Assembly: GCA_031556035.1 (NCBI GenBank)
Contig: JAVBTT010000030.1
Location: forward strand, 62,001 to 126,000
Length of the DNA: 64,000 nucleotides
Reading direction: 5' to 3'
From: JAVBTT01 sp031556035
Lineage (GTDB): Bacteria > Bacillota > Clostridia > Oscillospirales > UBA929
Shown: positions 41,495 through 50,742 of the stretch, piece by piece
Layout of the letters: each line of letters begins with the position of its first letter
Position numbering within the stretch: position 1 is the stretch's first letter
The notes under the pieces: generated by a model
What the model saw: the letters and a program-made list of their open reading frames with translations, nothing else
Told to the model about the DNA's origin: nothing
The model's database searches: none
Position numbers and translations under genes: made by a program

Positions 41495-41752
41495 ATGGCT
41501 CACAAGAAAGGCGTAGGCTCGTCCCGCAACGGGCGCGACTCATTTTCAAAGCGGCTGGGCGCCAAGCGCGCCGACGGCCAGTTTGTTCTGGCCGGCAACA
41601 TCCTCTACACCCAGCGCGGCACCAAGATACACCCCGGCGAGAACGTGGGGCGCGGAAGCAACGACTCGCTGTTTGCCCTCAAGGACGGCCATGTGCGCTT
41701 TGAGCGCCTCGGACGCGACCGCAAGAAGGTTTCCGTATACCCGGAGCAGTAA
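41495..41752 (+). CDS. rpmA: ribosomal protein L27, without N-terminal extension
   Basis: An 85-residue protein near the peptidyl transferase centre. It starts MAHKKGVGSSRNGRDS, so the mature N-terminus is encoded directly. Most Firmicutes encode about nine extra residues that the cysteine protease Prp cuts off. The absence of that extension agrees with the absence of prp here. TTGGAGA precedes the ATG. Confidence 0.95.
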   Translation: MAHKKGVGSSRNGRDSFSKRLGAKRADGQFVLAGNILYTQRGTKIHPGENVGRGSNDSLFALKDGHVRFERLGRDRKKVSVYPEQ

Positions 41753-42021
41753 TCCCGGGCTTGTACGCACCTCATGTCTTTAAGACGATATCAGCATTAA
41801 CGGGCTGTCTCAGCGCGCGAGGAACGGCCGGCGGTCGAATCCCCCCTGTCGGGCGGGAATAACCGTTGGTGGCCCACGCCCTGAGGCGGCCTTTTCTTGT
41901 TTGGAAGAGAAGCCGGAGCCCGGGCGGTGGAGGGAGAGGTGGCGCGGAGCGCCGGAGAGGGTGCGGGGGCAGGCTCCGAGACAGACAACATATCCACAGA
42001 CAGAAGGATTTGATTGACAAT

Positions 42022-43281
42022 ATGTTCACAGACACAGCCACAATAACGGTCAAAGCAGGGCGCGGCGGGGACGGCGCCGTCGCGTTCCACCGCGAGAAAT
42101 ATATCAACGCGGGAGGGCCGGACGGCGGGGACGGCGGGCGCGGCGGGGATATCATCCTGAGGGCCGACGACCACCTGTCCACCCTGGCCGATTTCCGCTA
42201 CAAGCGCTCATACGCCGCCGGAACCGGAGGAAACGGCTCCGGCAAGCGCTGCACAGGCAAGGACGGCGAGTCCCTTGTCATCCGGGTGCCGCGCGGAACC
42301 CTTGTGCGGGAAAAGCAGTCCGGCGGCCTGATGGCGGACATGTCCGCCGCGGGCGAGTTCCTGCTGGCAAAGGGAGGGCGCGGCGGCTGGGGCAACTCGC
42401 ATTTCGCGACCCCGACCAGGCAGGCCCCCCGCTTTGCGAAGGCGGGGCTGCCCGGGCAGGAATTCGAGATCGTTCTTGAGCTCAAGCTGCTGGCGGACGT
42501 GGGGCTGATAGGCTTCCCGAACGCAGGGAAGAGCTCGCTGCTGACCGTCATGTCCTCCGCGAAGCCCAAGATAGCGGGATATCCCTTCACGACCCTAAGC
42601 CCGAACCTGGGGGTTGTCTATGTGGAGCATGAGCGCAGCTTCGTTTGCGCCGACATCCCGGGCCTGATCGAGGGAGCGGCGGACGGGGCGGGCCTCGGGC
42701 ACGCCTTCCTGCGCCACGTCGAGCGCTGCCGGATGCTGCTGCACGTTGTGGACACCGCGGGGGTGGACGGACGCGACCCCTGCGCAGATTTTGACGCGAT
42801 AAACGCCGAGCTGGCGGCCTATTCCCCGGAGCTGGCGGGCCGGCCCCAGTGGGTAGTCGCCAATAAAACGGACATACTTGAGGACGGGGACGCGCTTGAG
42901 CGCCTGAGGGCCCATGTCGCCCCGCTGCCGGTCTGGCCGGTGTCCGCCGCCACGACCGAGGGGGTGCGCACGCTTATTAGCGCCGTGGAGGGGCATGTCA
43001 GGACGCTGCCTCCGGTGCTCGTGTTTGAGCCCGACTATGTCCCGGCCGGGGGCGGGGACATCAACGAGACGGTGATTACGCACGGGGACGGGGTATGGGT
43101 CGTCGAGGGCGGGTGGATTGAGCGCCTGCTGAATGACATCAACCTCGACGAGCTTGAGTCCAGGATGTACTTCAACCGCCGCCTGCGCCAGAACGGACTG
43201 TTCGAGAGGCTTGAGGAGCTGGGGATCGCCGAGGGGGACGTCATAGACGTCTACGGCACGGAATTTGAGTATACAAAGTAG
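42022..43281 (+). CDS. obg: GTPase Obg/CgtA
   Basis: A 419-residue GTPase for late 50S ribosome assembly. The Obg fold (residues 1-155) has the glycine-rich GGPDGGDGGRGGDIILRA segment. The G domain has GFPNAGKSSLL (G1), DIPGLIEGA (G3), NKTD (G4) and SAAT (G5). A C-terminal OCT domain ends at residue 419 (NRRLRQNGLFERLEELGI). The ATG at 42022 gives the normal N-terminus although its ribosome site AAGGA is rather far. The preceding 268 bases hold GC-rich hairpins and a degenerate repeat edge. Confidence 0.94.
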   Translation: MFTDTATITVKAGRGGDGAVAFHREKYINAGGPDGGDGGRGGDIILRADDHLSTLADFRYKRSYAAGTGGNGSGKRCTGKDGESLVIRVPRGTLVREKQSGGLMADMSAAGEFLLAKGGRGGWGNSHFATPTRQAPRFAKAGLPGQEFEIVLELKLLADVGLIGFPNAGKSSLLTVMSSAKPKIAGYPFTTLSPNLGVVYVEHERSFVCADIPGLIEGAADGAGLGHAFLRHVERCRMLLHVVDTAGVDGRDPCADFDAINAELAAYSPELAGRPQWVVANKTDILEDGDALERLRAHVAPLPVWPVSAATTEGVRTLISAVEGHVRTLPPVLVFEPDYVPAGGGDINETVITHGDGVWVVEGGWIERLLNDINLDELESRMYFNRRLRQNGLFERLEELGIAEGDVIDVYGTEFEYTK

Positions 43282-43937
43282 TGGATACGGTGAAGAAATG
43301 CGTCGTTATTGGGGCGGGCCCGATATATTCGCCTAAGCCTCCGCGCGGGGACGGGAGCTATGTGATCGCGGTGGACGGCGGATATGAACGCCTTAAGAGG
43401 CTCAGGCTCGAGGCCGATCTCGTCATCGGGGATTTTGACTCACTGGAGCGAGTCCCCGAGCATCCAAACGTCATACGCCTTGAGAAGGAAAAGGACGACA
43501 CCGACACGCTCGCCGCGCTGAGGCGCGGCCTGGACATCGGCTGCCGGGAGTTTCACATCTACGGCGGCACAGGCGGGAGGTTTGACCACACGCTGGCAAA
43601 TCTCCAGTGCCTGGCCTGGCTGGAGGAGCGGGGCGCTCAGGGCTTTCTGATGGGTGACGGCTGCGCGTCGACCTGCGTGCGCGGCGGCGGAATCGAGTTC
43701 GGGAGCGGGTACAGAGGCCTCGTCTCCGTATTCTCGGTATCCTGCCGCTCCACCGGAGTGAATCTCAGGGGGCTGAAATACCCGCTTGTGGACGCGGAGC
43801 TGACAAGCACCCACCCCCTCGGAGTGAGCAACGAGTTCATCGGCGAAAAAAGCCGGATATCGGCCCAAAGCGGAACGCTTTTGATAGTTTTTCCGTATAA
43901 CGGAAGGGAGGCCCTGCCATGCCGCTTTTGCATGTGA
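43281..43937 (+). CDS. thiN: thiamine pyrophosphokinase
   Basis: A 218-residue enzyme that converts thiamine to thiamine diphosphate with ATP. AVDGGYERL and LVIGDFDSL carry the acidic catalytic residues. EKEKDDTDTLAAL and YGGTGGRFDHTLANL are the other family signatures. The C-terminal beta domain binds thiamine. The start is GTG at 43281, overlapping the obg stop. The stop region overlaps the next gene by 19 bases. Confidence 0.93.
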   Translation: MDTVKKCVVIGAGPIYSPKPPRGDGSYVIAVDGGYERLKRLRLEADLVIGDFDSLERVPEHPNVIRLEKEKDDTDTLAALRRGLDIGCREFHIYGGTGGRFDHTLANLQCLAWLEERGAQGFLMGDGCASTCVRGGGIEFGSGYRGLVSVFSVSCRSTGVNLRGLKYPLVDAELTSTHPLGVSNEFIGEKSRISAQSGTLLIVFPYNGREALPCRFCM

Positions 43938-44704
43938 ACTACTATTCCTCCGTCCTCCAGATGCAGATGTGGATGGACGTGATACTGCCGCAGAAGACAA
44001 CCTGGAAGCCCGAGGTGAGGCCGCCGTACCAGACGCTCTACCTGCTGCACGGGCTCTCGGACGACCACACGATATGGCAGCGCCACACGTCGGTGGAGCG
44101 CTACGCGGAGAAGTACAACCTGGCTGTTGTCATGCCGTTTACGGCGCGGGGGTTTTACACAGACATGGACAGGGGACCGAGGTGGTGGACGCATGTCAGC
44201 GAGGAGCTGCCCGAGATTTGCCGGAGCATGTTCCCGCTGTCGGACAGGCGGGAGGACACGTTCGCGGCGGGGCTGTCGATGGGCGGCTACGGCGCGGTGA
44301 AGCTCGGGCTGCGCCGTCCGGATGTGTTCTCGGCGGCGGCCGGGATGTCGGGGGCGTATATCGGGCGGGCGTTTCACGCCGCTATGAGGGCCGAGGACTA
44401 TCCGCCGGGCTTTTTGGACGAGATGGAGCTGGTGTTCGGCAGGGACGTAAAGCCGGAGGACGACAGCTACAGCTTGCTTGAGGCGGCCGCGCGGAGCTCA
44501 CCGAGGGCCGGGCTGTTCCTGTGCTGCGGCACAAGCGATCCTCTGTTCCCGCAGTGCGCCGCGTTCCGGGACTGCGCCGTCAGGCTGGGCTTCGAGGTCA
44601 AATGGAGCGAGAAGCAGGGCGCGGGGCACACATGCGACTACTGGGACGAAACGCTGCCCGAGGTTCTGCGCTGGCTGCCCTTGCGCAAGGCAATGAAGCT
44701 GTGA
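43919..44704 (+). CDS. esterase of the EstA/S-formylglutathione hydrolase-like family
   Basis: A 261-residue alpha/beta hydrolase, probably cytoplasmic. The nucleophile elbow GLSMGGYGA gives Ser near residue 121. TSDPLF gives the Asp, and GAGHTCDYWDE gives the His. LLHGLSDDHTIW provides the oxyanion hole. It is close to tributyrin esterases of Firmicutes; the natural ester is unknown. Its ATG overlaps the end of thiN. Confidence 0.85.
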   Translation: MPLLHVNYYSSVLQMQMWMDVILPQKTTWKPEVRPPYQTLYLLHGLSDDHTIWQRHTSVERYAEKYNLAVVMPFTARGFYTDMDRGPRWWTHVSEELPEICRSMFPLSDRREDTFAAGLSMGGYGAVKLGLRRPDVFSAAAGMSGAYIGRAFHAAMRAEDYPPGFLDEMELVFGRDVKPEDDSYSLLEAAARSSPRAGLFLCCGTSDPLFPQCAAFRDCAVRLGFEVKWSEKQGAGHTCDYWDETLPEVLRWLPLRKAMKL

Positions 44705-44715
44705 TATAATTTCGA

Positions 44716-44990
44716 ATAGCGAAGCCCCCGCGCGTCGATGCTACCACCCCGCCCGCCGCGAAGCGGCGGGCACCCCTCCAAGGAGGGGAATGTGGAGCCG
44801 GAGCGGGTTCCCTGTAGGGGCGACCGTCCCCGGTCGCCCGCGCATCCTTTCCCCTGCGGGGGGAAGGGCGGGGATGGAACCCCGCCCCTACAAAGGGATA
44901 ATCCCCCTGTCGGCCTTGGGCCGACATCCCCCTTTAACAAGGGGGATGGGGACGTCCGTGCCGCCCTTTCCTCCCTCCCTTGTTAAAGGG
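44716..44990. repeat. hairpin-repeat island between the esterase and rsfS
   Basis: The 371-base gap contains several families. There is a degenerate family 1 edge (GCGAAGCCCCCGCGCGTCG at 44719). Family 2 is at 44743-44790, with CCCGCCGC-GAA-GCGGCGGG and CCCCTCC-AA-GGAGGGG. Family 4 is at 44816-44843, followed by a GGGCGGGG/CCCCGCCC hairpin. Family 3 is at 44901-44946, with TGTCGGCC-TTG-GGCCGACA between CCCCCT arms. No gene is evident. Confidence 0.75.
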
Positions 44991-45075
44991 CGGGGAACCG
45001 TTTGCAGGTGGTGGAGGGATTCGGAGACGGCAACTCAAAAACATCCACCCATACTACTCATGAAGGAGACATCGT

Positions 45076-45423
45076 ATGACGCCCAGGGAAACAGCAAAGG
45101 TGTTCGCCAAGGCCCTTGACGGCAAAATGGCGCAGGACATCAAAATTCTCGAGGTCACCGACCTTACCATACTGGCCGACTATTTCATAATCGCCACCGC
45201 CTCGTCCTCCACACACCTGAAAACGCTGGCGGACTTCTGCGAGATGGAGATGAAGAGCCGGGGCGAGCTCGCGGGGCACATTGAGGGGCACGCGTCGGGG
45301 AGCTGGGTGCTGCTCGATTACGGCAGCGTGATCGCGCACCTGTTCCTGAAGGAGACGCGAGAGTTTTACTCGCTGGAGAGATTGTGGGCGGACGCCAAAC
45401 AGTGGAACGAGGCGGATTTATGA
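45076..45423 (+). CDS. rsfS: ribosomal silencing factor RsfS
   Basis: A 115-residue protein that binds ribosomal protein L14 and blocks subunit joining in poor nutrient conditions. Family signatures are KILEVTDLTILADYFIIATA, then SSTHLKTLADF, GSWVLLDYGSVIAHLF and FYSLERLWADA. GAAGGAGA precedes the ATG. The nadD and yqeK genes often found upstream are absent. Its stop overlaps the leuS start. Confidence 0.94.
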   Translation: MTPRETAKVFAKALDGKMAQDIKILEVTDLTILADYFIIATASSSTHLKTLADFCEMEMKSRGELAGHIEGHASGSWVLLDYGSVIAHLFLKETREFYSLERLWADAKQWNEADL

Positions 45424-47888
45424 GCAAGTACGATCCGAAACCGATTGAAAAGAAATGGCAGGATCGCTGGGCTGACAAGGGCGTGTCCGCGGCCTCCAAC
45501 CGCTCTCATATGCAGAAATACTATGTGCTGGTCGAGTTCCCCTACCCCTCCGGGGACGGGCTGCACATCGGCCACACGCGCCCGTACACCGCCATGGACG
45601 TGCTGGCGCGCAAGCGCAGGATGCAGGGCTGCAACGTCCTGTTCCCGATAGGCTGGGACGCCTTCGGCCTGCCCACCGAGAACTACGCGATAAAAAACAA
45701 AATACACCCCGCCGAGGTGACAAGGCGCAATATCGCCACCTTCCGGGGGCAGGCGCAGTCGCTCGGCTACAGCTTCGACTACTCCCGCGAGGTCGACACG
45801 ACCGACCCGCAGTACTATAAATGGACGCAGTGGATATTCCTCAAGCTGTTCGAAAACGGGCTGGCCTACAAGGCCACGATGCCCGTCAACTGGTGCACGT
45901 CCTGCAAGTGCGTGCTGGCAAACGAGGAGGTCGTCGACGGCGTCTGCGAGCGCTGCGGCAGCGACGTTATCCACAAGGAGAAGAGCCAGTGGATGCTCAA
46001 AATAACCGCCTACGCCCAGCGCCTGCTGGATGACCTGGACACGGTGGATTTCCCGTCGCGCGTAAAGGCCCAGCAGCGCAACTGGATCGGCCGCAGCGAG
46101 GGCGCGGAGGTAGACTTCCCGGTCATATTTCCCGGGGAATGCAGGGACGATTCTCAATCGCCCGATCCGCTGCCCGTGCGGGGAGGCGGCGAGAAGGACA
46201 GCCTGAGGGTATATACAACGCGCCCGGACACGCTGTTCGGCGCGACCTACATGGTAATCTCCCCCGAGCACCCGGCGCTGGAGCGCTGGAGGGGACAGAT
46301 AAAAAACTGGGACGAGGTCGCGGATTACCGCGCGAGGGCCGCCCAGAAGTCCGACTTTGAGCGCACCGAGCTCGTCAGGGACAAGACCGGGGTCAGGCTC
46401 GAGGGCGTCGGGGCGGTCAACCCGGTCACAGCGGGGACTATACCGGTATTTATCTCGGACTATGTCCTGATCACCTACGGCACCGGCGCGATAATGGCGG
46501 TGCCCGGCCACGACACCCGGGACTGGGAATTCGCCCGGAAGTTTGATTTGCCGATTGTCGAGGTCGTCAGGGGAGGCGACGTCACGAAAGAGGCGTTCAC
46601 TGACACGGAGACGGGTATCATGGTCAACTCCGGCTTTCTGGACGGAATGGAGGTGGCGGACGCGAAGACTGCCATCACCGAATGGCTGGCGGACAAGGGC
46701 CTGGGGACGCCCAAGGTCAACTTCAAGCTGCGCGACTGGGTGTTCGCGCGCCAGCGCTACTGGGGCGAGCCGATACCGATCGTGCACTGCCCGGAGTGCG
46801 GCATGGTTCCGCTGCCCGAGGACCAGCTCCCTCTTACATTGCCCAATGTCGAGAGCTATGAGACGACCGACACCGGGGAGAGCCCGCTGTCGCTGATTGA
46901 TGAGTTTGTCAACACCTCCTGCCCCAAGTGCGGAGGGCCCGCCAGGCGCGAGACCGACACGATGCCCCAGTGGGCGGGGAGCTCGTGGTATTTCCTGCGC
47001 TACGCCGACCCGCACAACCGCACCATGCTCGCCTCCCGGGAAGCCCTTGAGTACTGGACCCCGGTCGACTGGTACAACGGCGGCATGGAGCACACGACGC
47101 TACACTTGCTGTACAGCCGCTTCTGGCACAAATTCCTGTACGATATCGGGGTTGCCCCGACTCCCGAGCCCTACGCCAAGCGCACGTCCCAGGGCATGAT
47201 CCTGGCGGAGAACGGTGAGAAGATGAGCAAGTCCCGGGGCAACGTGATTAATCCGAACCAGGTGGTGGAGCAATACGGGGCGGACACGATGCGACTGTTC
47301 ATCATGTTCATCGGCGACTTTGAGAAGGCGGTGAGCTGGAACTCCCAGGCGATCAAGGGCTGCCGCAGATTCCTTGACCGCGTCTGGTCGACGGCCTGCG
47401 CGGCGGTCTCCTCGAACGAAATCACCCCGGAGCTGGAGAGAAGGCTCCATCAGACAGTAAAAAAGGTCTCGGAGGACATCGAGGAGCTCAAGTTCAATAC
47501 GGCGATAGCAGCCCTGATGTCCCTGCTGAACGACATGGACCGCTGCACCTGGGCGGATATGCAGATATTCCTCCGCCTGCTCAGCCCGTTCGCCCCGCAC
47601 ATATGCGAGGAGCTGTGGGTGAAGATGGGGCAGGGCGGGCTGGCCTGCCAGCAGCCGTGGCCGGAATACGACCCGGCAAAGTGCCTGGAGGACACGGCGG
47701 AGCTCGCCGTCCAGGTGGGCGGCAAGCTCAAGGGGACGATCACGGCCGCCCGCGGAGCGGACAGGGACGAGATAGTGAGACTTGCCCTGGCGGACGAGAA
47801 GATATCCAAAATCGCGGCGGGGCAGCAGCTCGTCAAGAGCATAGTCGTGCCGGACAAGCTTGTTAATTTGATATTCAAGCCGATGTGA
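45420..47888 (+). CDS. leuS: leucyl-tRNA synthetase
   Basis: An 822-residue class I synthetase. The HIGH-type motif is SGDGLHIGHTRPY, and KMSKS is GEKMSKSRGN. The CP1 editing domain lies in residues about 225-415 (TYMVISPEHP, then GTGAIMAVPGHDTRDWEFA). A zinc-type Cys cluster (CTSCKCVLANEEVVDGVCER) precedes it. The anticodon-binding and C-terminal domains are intact. The ATG at 45420 overlaps the rsfS stop, so translation is probably coupled. Confidence 0.96.
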   Translation: MSKYDPKPIEKKWQDRWADKGVSAASNRSHMQKYYVLVEFPYPSGDGLHIGHTRPYTAMDVLARKRRMQGCNVLFPIGWDAFGLPTENYAIKNKIHPAEVTRRNIATFRGQAQSLGYSFDYSREVDTTDPQYYKWTQWIFLKLFENGLAYKATMPVNWCTSCKCVLANEEVVDGVCERCGSDVIHKEKSQWMLKITAYAQRLLDDLDTVDFPSRVKAQQRNWIGRSEGAEVDFPVIFPGECRDDSQSPDPLPVRGGGEKDSLRVYTTRPDTLFGATYMVISPEHPALERWRGQIKNWDEVADYRARAAQKSDFERTELVRDKTGVRLEGVGAVNPVTAGTIPVFISDYVLITYGTGAIMAVPGHDTRDWEFARKFDLPIVEVVRGGDVTKEAFTDTETGIMVNSGFLDGMEVADAKTAITEWLADKGLGTPKVNFKLRDWVFARQRYWGEPIPIVHCPECGMVPLPEDQLPLTLPNVESYETTDTGESPLSLIDEFVNTSCPKCGGPARRETDTMPQWAGSSWYFLRYADPHNRTMLASREALEYWTPVDWYNGGMEHTTLHLLYSRFWHKFLYDIGVAPTPEPYAKRTSQGMILAENGEKMSKSRGNVINPNQVVEQYGADTMRLFIMFIGDFEKAVSWNSQAIKGCRRFLDRVWSTACAAVSSNEITPELERRLHQTVKKVSEDIEELKFNTAIAALMSLLNDMDRCTWADMQIFLRLLSPFAPHICEELWVKMGQGGLACQQPWPEYDPAKCLEDTAELAVQVGGKLKGTITAARGADRDEIVRLALADEKISKIAAGQQLVKSIVVPDKLVNLIFKPM

Positions 47889-47934
47889 CACATGTAATTA
47901 AAAACCTACGCAAGAATACGGCGGGCAGCTGGTA

Positions 47935-48045
47935 GCCGCCCCTACAGGAAGCGCCCCCCAATTCCCCTCCATGGAGGGGTGGCCCCGCAGGGCCGGGGTG
48001 GTCGCCCCTGCAGAGAACTGGAGCGCGCCCGGCTGCGCCCTTCCC
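47935..48045. repeat. repeat remnants after leuS
   Basis: A family 4 fragment (GTAGCCGCCCCTAC) and a family 2 unit are present. The family 2 unit is on the minus strand, with CCCCTCC-AT-GGAGGGG and GGCCC-TGC-GGGCC. A degenerate family 1 edge (CCCGGCTGCGCCCTTCC) follows. Confidence 0.6.
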
Positions 48046-48046
48046 G

Positions 48047-48250
48047 CTATCCAAACATAAGCCAGATCAGACCAAAGATAATCAGAACCGGCAGCAGGAC
48101 AAACGGAGCTATGGTGATAAAGGCCGCGATCAGCATAGCGGCGAGATCATTTTTCTCCGTTTCGGACTTCTCCCTGAACTCCCGCAGCTCCTCCTCGCTC
48201 TTATCCTTCGGCAGGCGCTCGCGCAGGCTCTTAAAAATTGGAAATCGCAT
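48047..48250 (-). CDS. small membrane protein of unknown function
   Basis: A 67-residue protein. The first 35 residues are charged and probably helical (RERLPKDKSEEELREFREKS). Residues 39-66 form one long or two short membrane helices (MLIAAFITIAPFVLLPVLII). AGAGGGA precedes the ATG. No family is recognised. Confidence 0.6.
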   Translation of the reverse strand: MRFPIFKSLRERLPKDKSEEELREFREKSETEKNDLAAMLIAAFITIAPFVLLPVLIIFGLIWLMFG

Positions 48251-48267
48251 TCTTAATATCCCTCTTT

Positions 48268-48306
48268 ATAAGGCCTATCCCCGCCGAAGGCGGGGATAGG
48301 CCTTAT
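48268..48306. terminator. 18-bp perfect hairpin ending the opp operon
   Basis: ATAAGGCCTATCCCCGCC and its exact complement close on GAA. It lies five bases beyond the oppF stop. As a perfect palindrome it can act for both strands. Confidence 0.75.
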
Positions 48307-48311
48307 ATTGC

Positions 48312-49745
48312 TTACACGTCGCTTTCCTTCAGCGGATAGTGGCAGGCGACAAAGTGCCCCTTGCGCCACTCGCGCCACTCGGGGGCGACTGTCTTGCAGT
48401 TTTCTTTCGCGTACTTGCATCTCGTGTGGAACTTGCAGCCGGAGGGCGGGTTGATCGGGCTCGGGATGTCGCCCTCAATGACCTGAAGCTCCTTGTTGGC
48501 CTCGTCCTCGGTGGTGGGTATCGCGTCCAGCAGCGCCTCGGTGTACGGGTGAAGCGACTCGCTGAATATGATGTCCGCGTCGCCCAGCTCTATAATGTTA
48601 CCCAGATACATCACGCCTATGCGGTCGCTTATGAACTTGACGGCCGACAGGTCGTGGGAGATGAACAGATATGTCAGCTTATCCTGCTCCTTGAGGTCGA
48701 CAAGCAGGTTTATTATCTGGGACTGGATCGACACGTCCAGGGCGCTTACCGCCTCGTCGCAGACAACGAACTTCGGCCTCAGCGCGAGCGAGCGCGCGAT
48801 GCCAATGCGCTGGCGCTGGCCTCCCGAGAACTGGTGCGGATAGCGGTGCAGCATATATTTTTGCAGCCCGCACTTCTCCATGATGTCCAGCGTGTAGTGC
48901 TCCATCTGGCGCGTGCCGCGCTTGAACATATTGTGCGCGACAAGTGCCTCGGCGATCAGCTGACCCACGGTGAGCCTGGGATTCAGGGAGGAATAGGGAT
49001 CCTGGAACACCATCTGGAGGTCGCGGCGCAGCCTGCGCATCTCCTCCTTGTCCAGCTTGGAAAGGTCGACACTGTGGTCGGCGACCGCCTCAAGCTCCTT
49101 GAAGCCCGGAAGGGAAGCCGCCTTTTTCCTCAGCTCGGCGAGCGTTGCCTCCCTCGCGGAGGTCTGCGCGTACAAAAGCTTGAGGGAATCCTCATATTTT
49201 TTAATCTGCGCGTCATAGCGCTGCTCTTTAGCCCTGTCTCCCCCGTTTGTCTCAAGCGCTCCGCGCTTGAGGCGGAGGTTGCCCATCGCGTACTCAATTT
49301 TGTTCTGCTTTGCCACCGCCGCGTATTTCGCCTCCAGCGCCGAGGAGACCTCGCGCCGGTCCTGTAGCGCAAGCAACCCGCCGGCCAGTCTCACGGCACT
49401 TCTGTGGCGGCTTATGAGTTCCCCGGGGGCGCTGTCGCGTATCCCGGCGATATCGCGCGCAAGACTTATCACATAGGCCGGAGCGTAATCGTCAACAGAG
49501 ACGCCGGTGTACAGCATTTCCCCCGCGGTCTGGTTGTAGAGCTGGAGTATGACGCGCCCCAGGGTGGATTTGCCGCAGCCGGACTCCCCGACCAGGCCGA
49601 AGGTCTCGCCCTCGTAAATATCTATCGTGACGCCGTCAACCGCCCGGACGTATCTCTTTTCACGCTGGAATGCGTCCTTTTTCTTCAGGGGGAAGTGCAT
49701 CTTGATGTTCTCCAGCCTCAAAAGCACCTTGCGCTCCTCAGCCAT
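48312..49745 (-). CDS. oppF: oligopeptide ABC transporter ATPase OppF with inserted helical domain
   Basis: A 477-residue ATPase, against about 320-330 for the family. Walker A is GESGCGKST (53-61), the Q-loop is MVFQDPYSSLNPR (Gln248), the signature is SGGQRQR (307-313), and Walker B is VVCDE (327-331). The C-terminal Cys-rich OppF tail is present (CKFHTRCKYAKENC). Residues about 82-230, between Walker A and Q-loop, are an extra charged helical segment with coiled-coil character. It is the last gene of the opp operon and overlaps oppD by eight bases. Confidence 0.9.
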   Translation of the reverse strand: MAEERKVLLRLENIKMHFPLKKKDAFQREKRYVRAVDGVTIDIYEGETFGLVGESGCGKSTLGRVILQLYNQTAGEMLYTGVSVDDYAPAYVISLARDIAGIRDSAPGELISRHRSAVRLAGGLLALQDRREVSSALEAKYAAVAKQNKIEYAMGNLRLKRGALETNGGDRAKEQRYDAQIKKYEDSLKLLYAQTSAREATLAELRKKAASLPGFKELEAVADHSVDLSKLDKEEMRRLRRDLQMVFQDPYSSLNPRLTVGQLIAEALVAHNMFKRGTRQMEHYTLDIMEKCGLQKYMLHRYPHQFSGGQRQRIGIARSLALRPKFVVCDEAVSALDVSIQSQIINLLVDLKEQDKLTYLFISHDLSAVKFISDRIGVMYLGNIIELGDADIIFSESLHPYTEALLDAIPTTEDEANKELQVIEGDIPSPINPPSGCKFHTRCKYAKENCKTVAPEWREWRKGHFVACHYPLKESDV

Positions 49746-50730
49746 TGCTGCGCACCCCCTTTCTGGGATAGAAGCAGCGTACGCTCTGGACGTCGCTGAC
49801 CTGCATTAGCTCGGGCTCCTCTGTTTTGCACTTTTCGGTGCAGTATTTGCAGCGCGGGGCGAACTTGCAGCCCGGGGGCAGGTCCAGCGGATGGGGGACC
49901 GCTCCCGGTATCGCCTCCAGCCTGGTGCCCCTGTCGCCGCTGAGCAGCGGTATGGATATCAGGAGCCCCTCGGTGTACGGGTGAGAGAACGGGGTGACGT
50001 TTTTGAAGATATAGTTGACGGGCGCCGTCTCGACGACTTGGCCGCAGTACATGACCGCCACGTCGTCCGCTATCTGGTTTATAACGCCCAGATCGTGGGT
50101 GATGAACATGATCGCGGTGTCGGTCTCGCGCTTGAGGTCGTTCATCAGGCGCAATATCTGGGCCTGAATCGTCACGTCCAGCGCGGTCGTCGGCTCGTCC
50201 GCGATGAGGAGCTTTGGCTTGCATGCCAAAGCCATGGCTATCATGACGCGCTGCCTCATGCCGCCCGAGAGCTGGTGCGGGTACTGGTTGGCCATCTCCT
50301 CCGGGTTTGGTATCTTGACGGCGGCCAGCATCTCGACCGAGCGGGCCTCGGCCTGCTTCTTGTCCATGCCCTGGTGCAGCGTCAGCACCTCGCCGATCTG
50401 CCTCTTGATCCGGAACACCGGGTTGAGCGACGTCATGGGCTCCTGGAATATCATGGAGATCGCGTTGCCGCGTATCCTGTACATCTCCTTCTGGCTCAGG
50501 TCAGAGATGTTCTGGCCGCTGAGCAGAACCTCTCCCTCGTATATCCTCTGGTTGTCCTCGAACAGCTTGAGCACGCTAAGCGCGGTCTGGCTCTTGCCGC
50601 TGCCGGACTCCCCGACCACCCCGAGCGTCCTGCCCTCGTCTATGGAAAGGGTGACGCCGTTTACGGCCTTTATCAGGCCCTTTCGGGTCTCAAAGTAATT
50701 GTGAAGGTTTTTAATTTCAAGCAATTTCAT
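49738..50730 (-). CDS. oppD: oligopeptide ABC transporter ATPase OppD
   Basis: A 330-residue ATPase of normal length that pairs with OppF. Walker A is GESGSGKSQT, the Q-loop MIFQEPMTSLNP, the signature LSGGMRQRV, and Walker B LLIADEPTTALD. The C-terminal Cys cluster (CKFAPRCKYCTEKC) may bind an iron-sulfur cluster, as is known for this subfamily. Thirteen bases separate it from oppC. Confidence 0.94.
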   Translation of the reverse strand: MKLLEIKNLHNYFETRKGLIKAVNGVTLSIDEGRTLGVVGESGSGKSQTALSVLKLFEDNQRIYEGEVLLSGQNISDLSQKEMYRIRGNAISMIFQEPMTSLNPVFRIKRQIGEVLTLHQGMDKKQAEARSVEMLAAVKIPNPEEMANQYPHQLSGGMRQRVMIAMALACKPKLLIADEPTTALDVTIQAQILRLMNDLKRETDTAIMFITHDLGVINQIADDVAVMYCGQVVETAPVNYIFKNVTPFSHPYTEGLLISIPLLSGDRGTRLEAIPGAVPHPLDLPPGCKFAPRCKYCTEKCKTEEPELMQVSDVQSVRCFYPRKGVRSNG

Positions 50731-50742
50731 CCCTACGCCCCC

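Noticed and set aside
45366..47093. 575-codon minus-strand frame opposite leuS
   Set aside because: Shadow of leuS; the leuS motifs and start are unambiguous.
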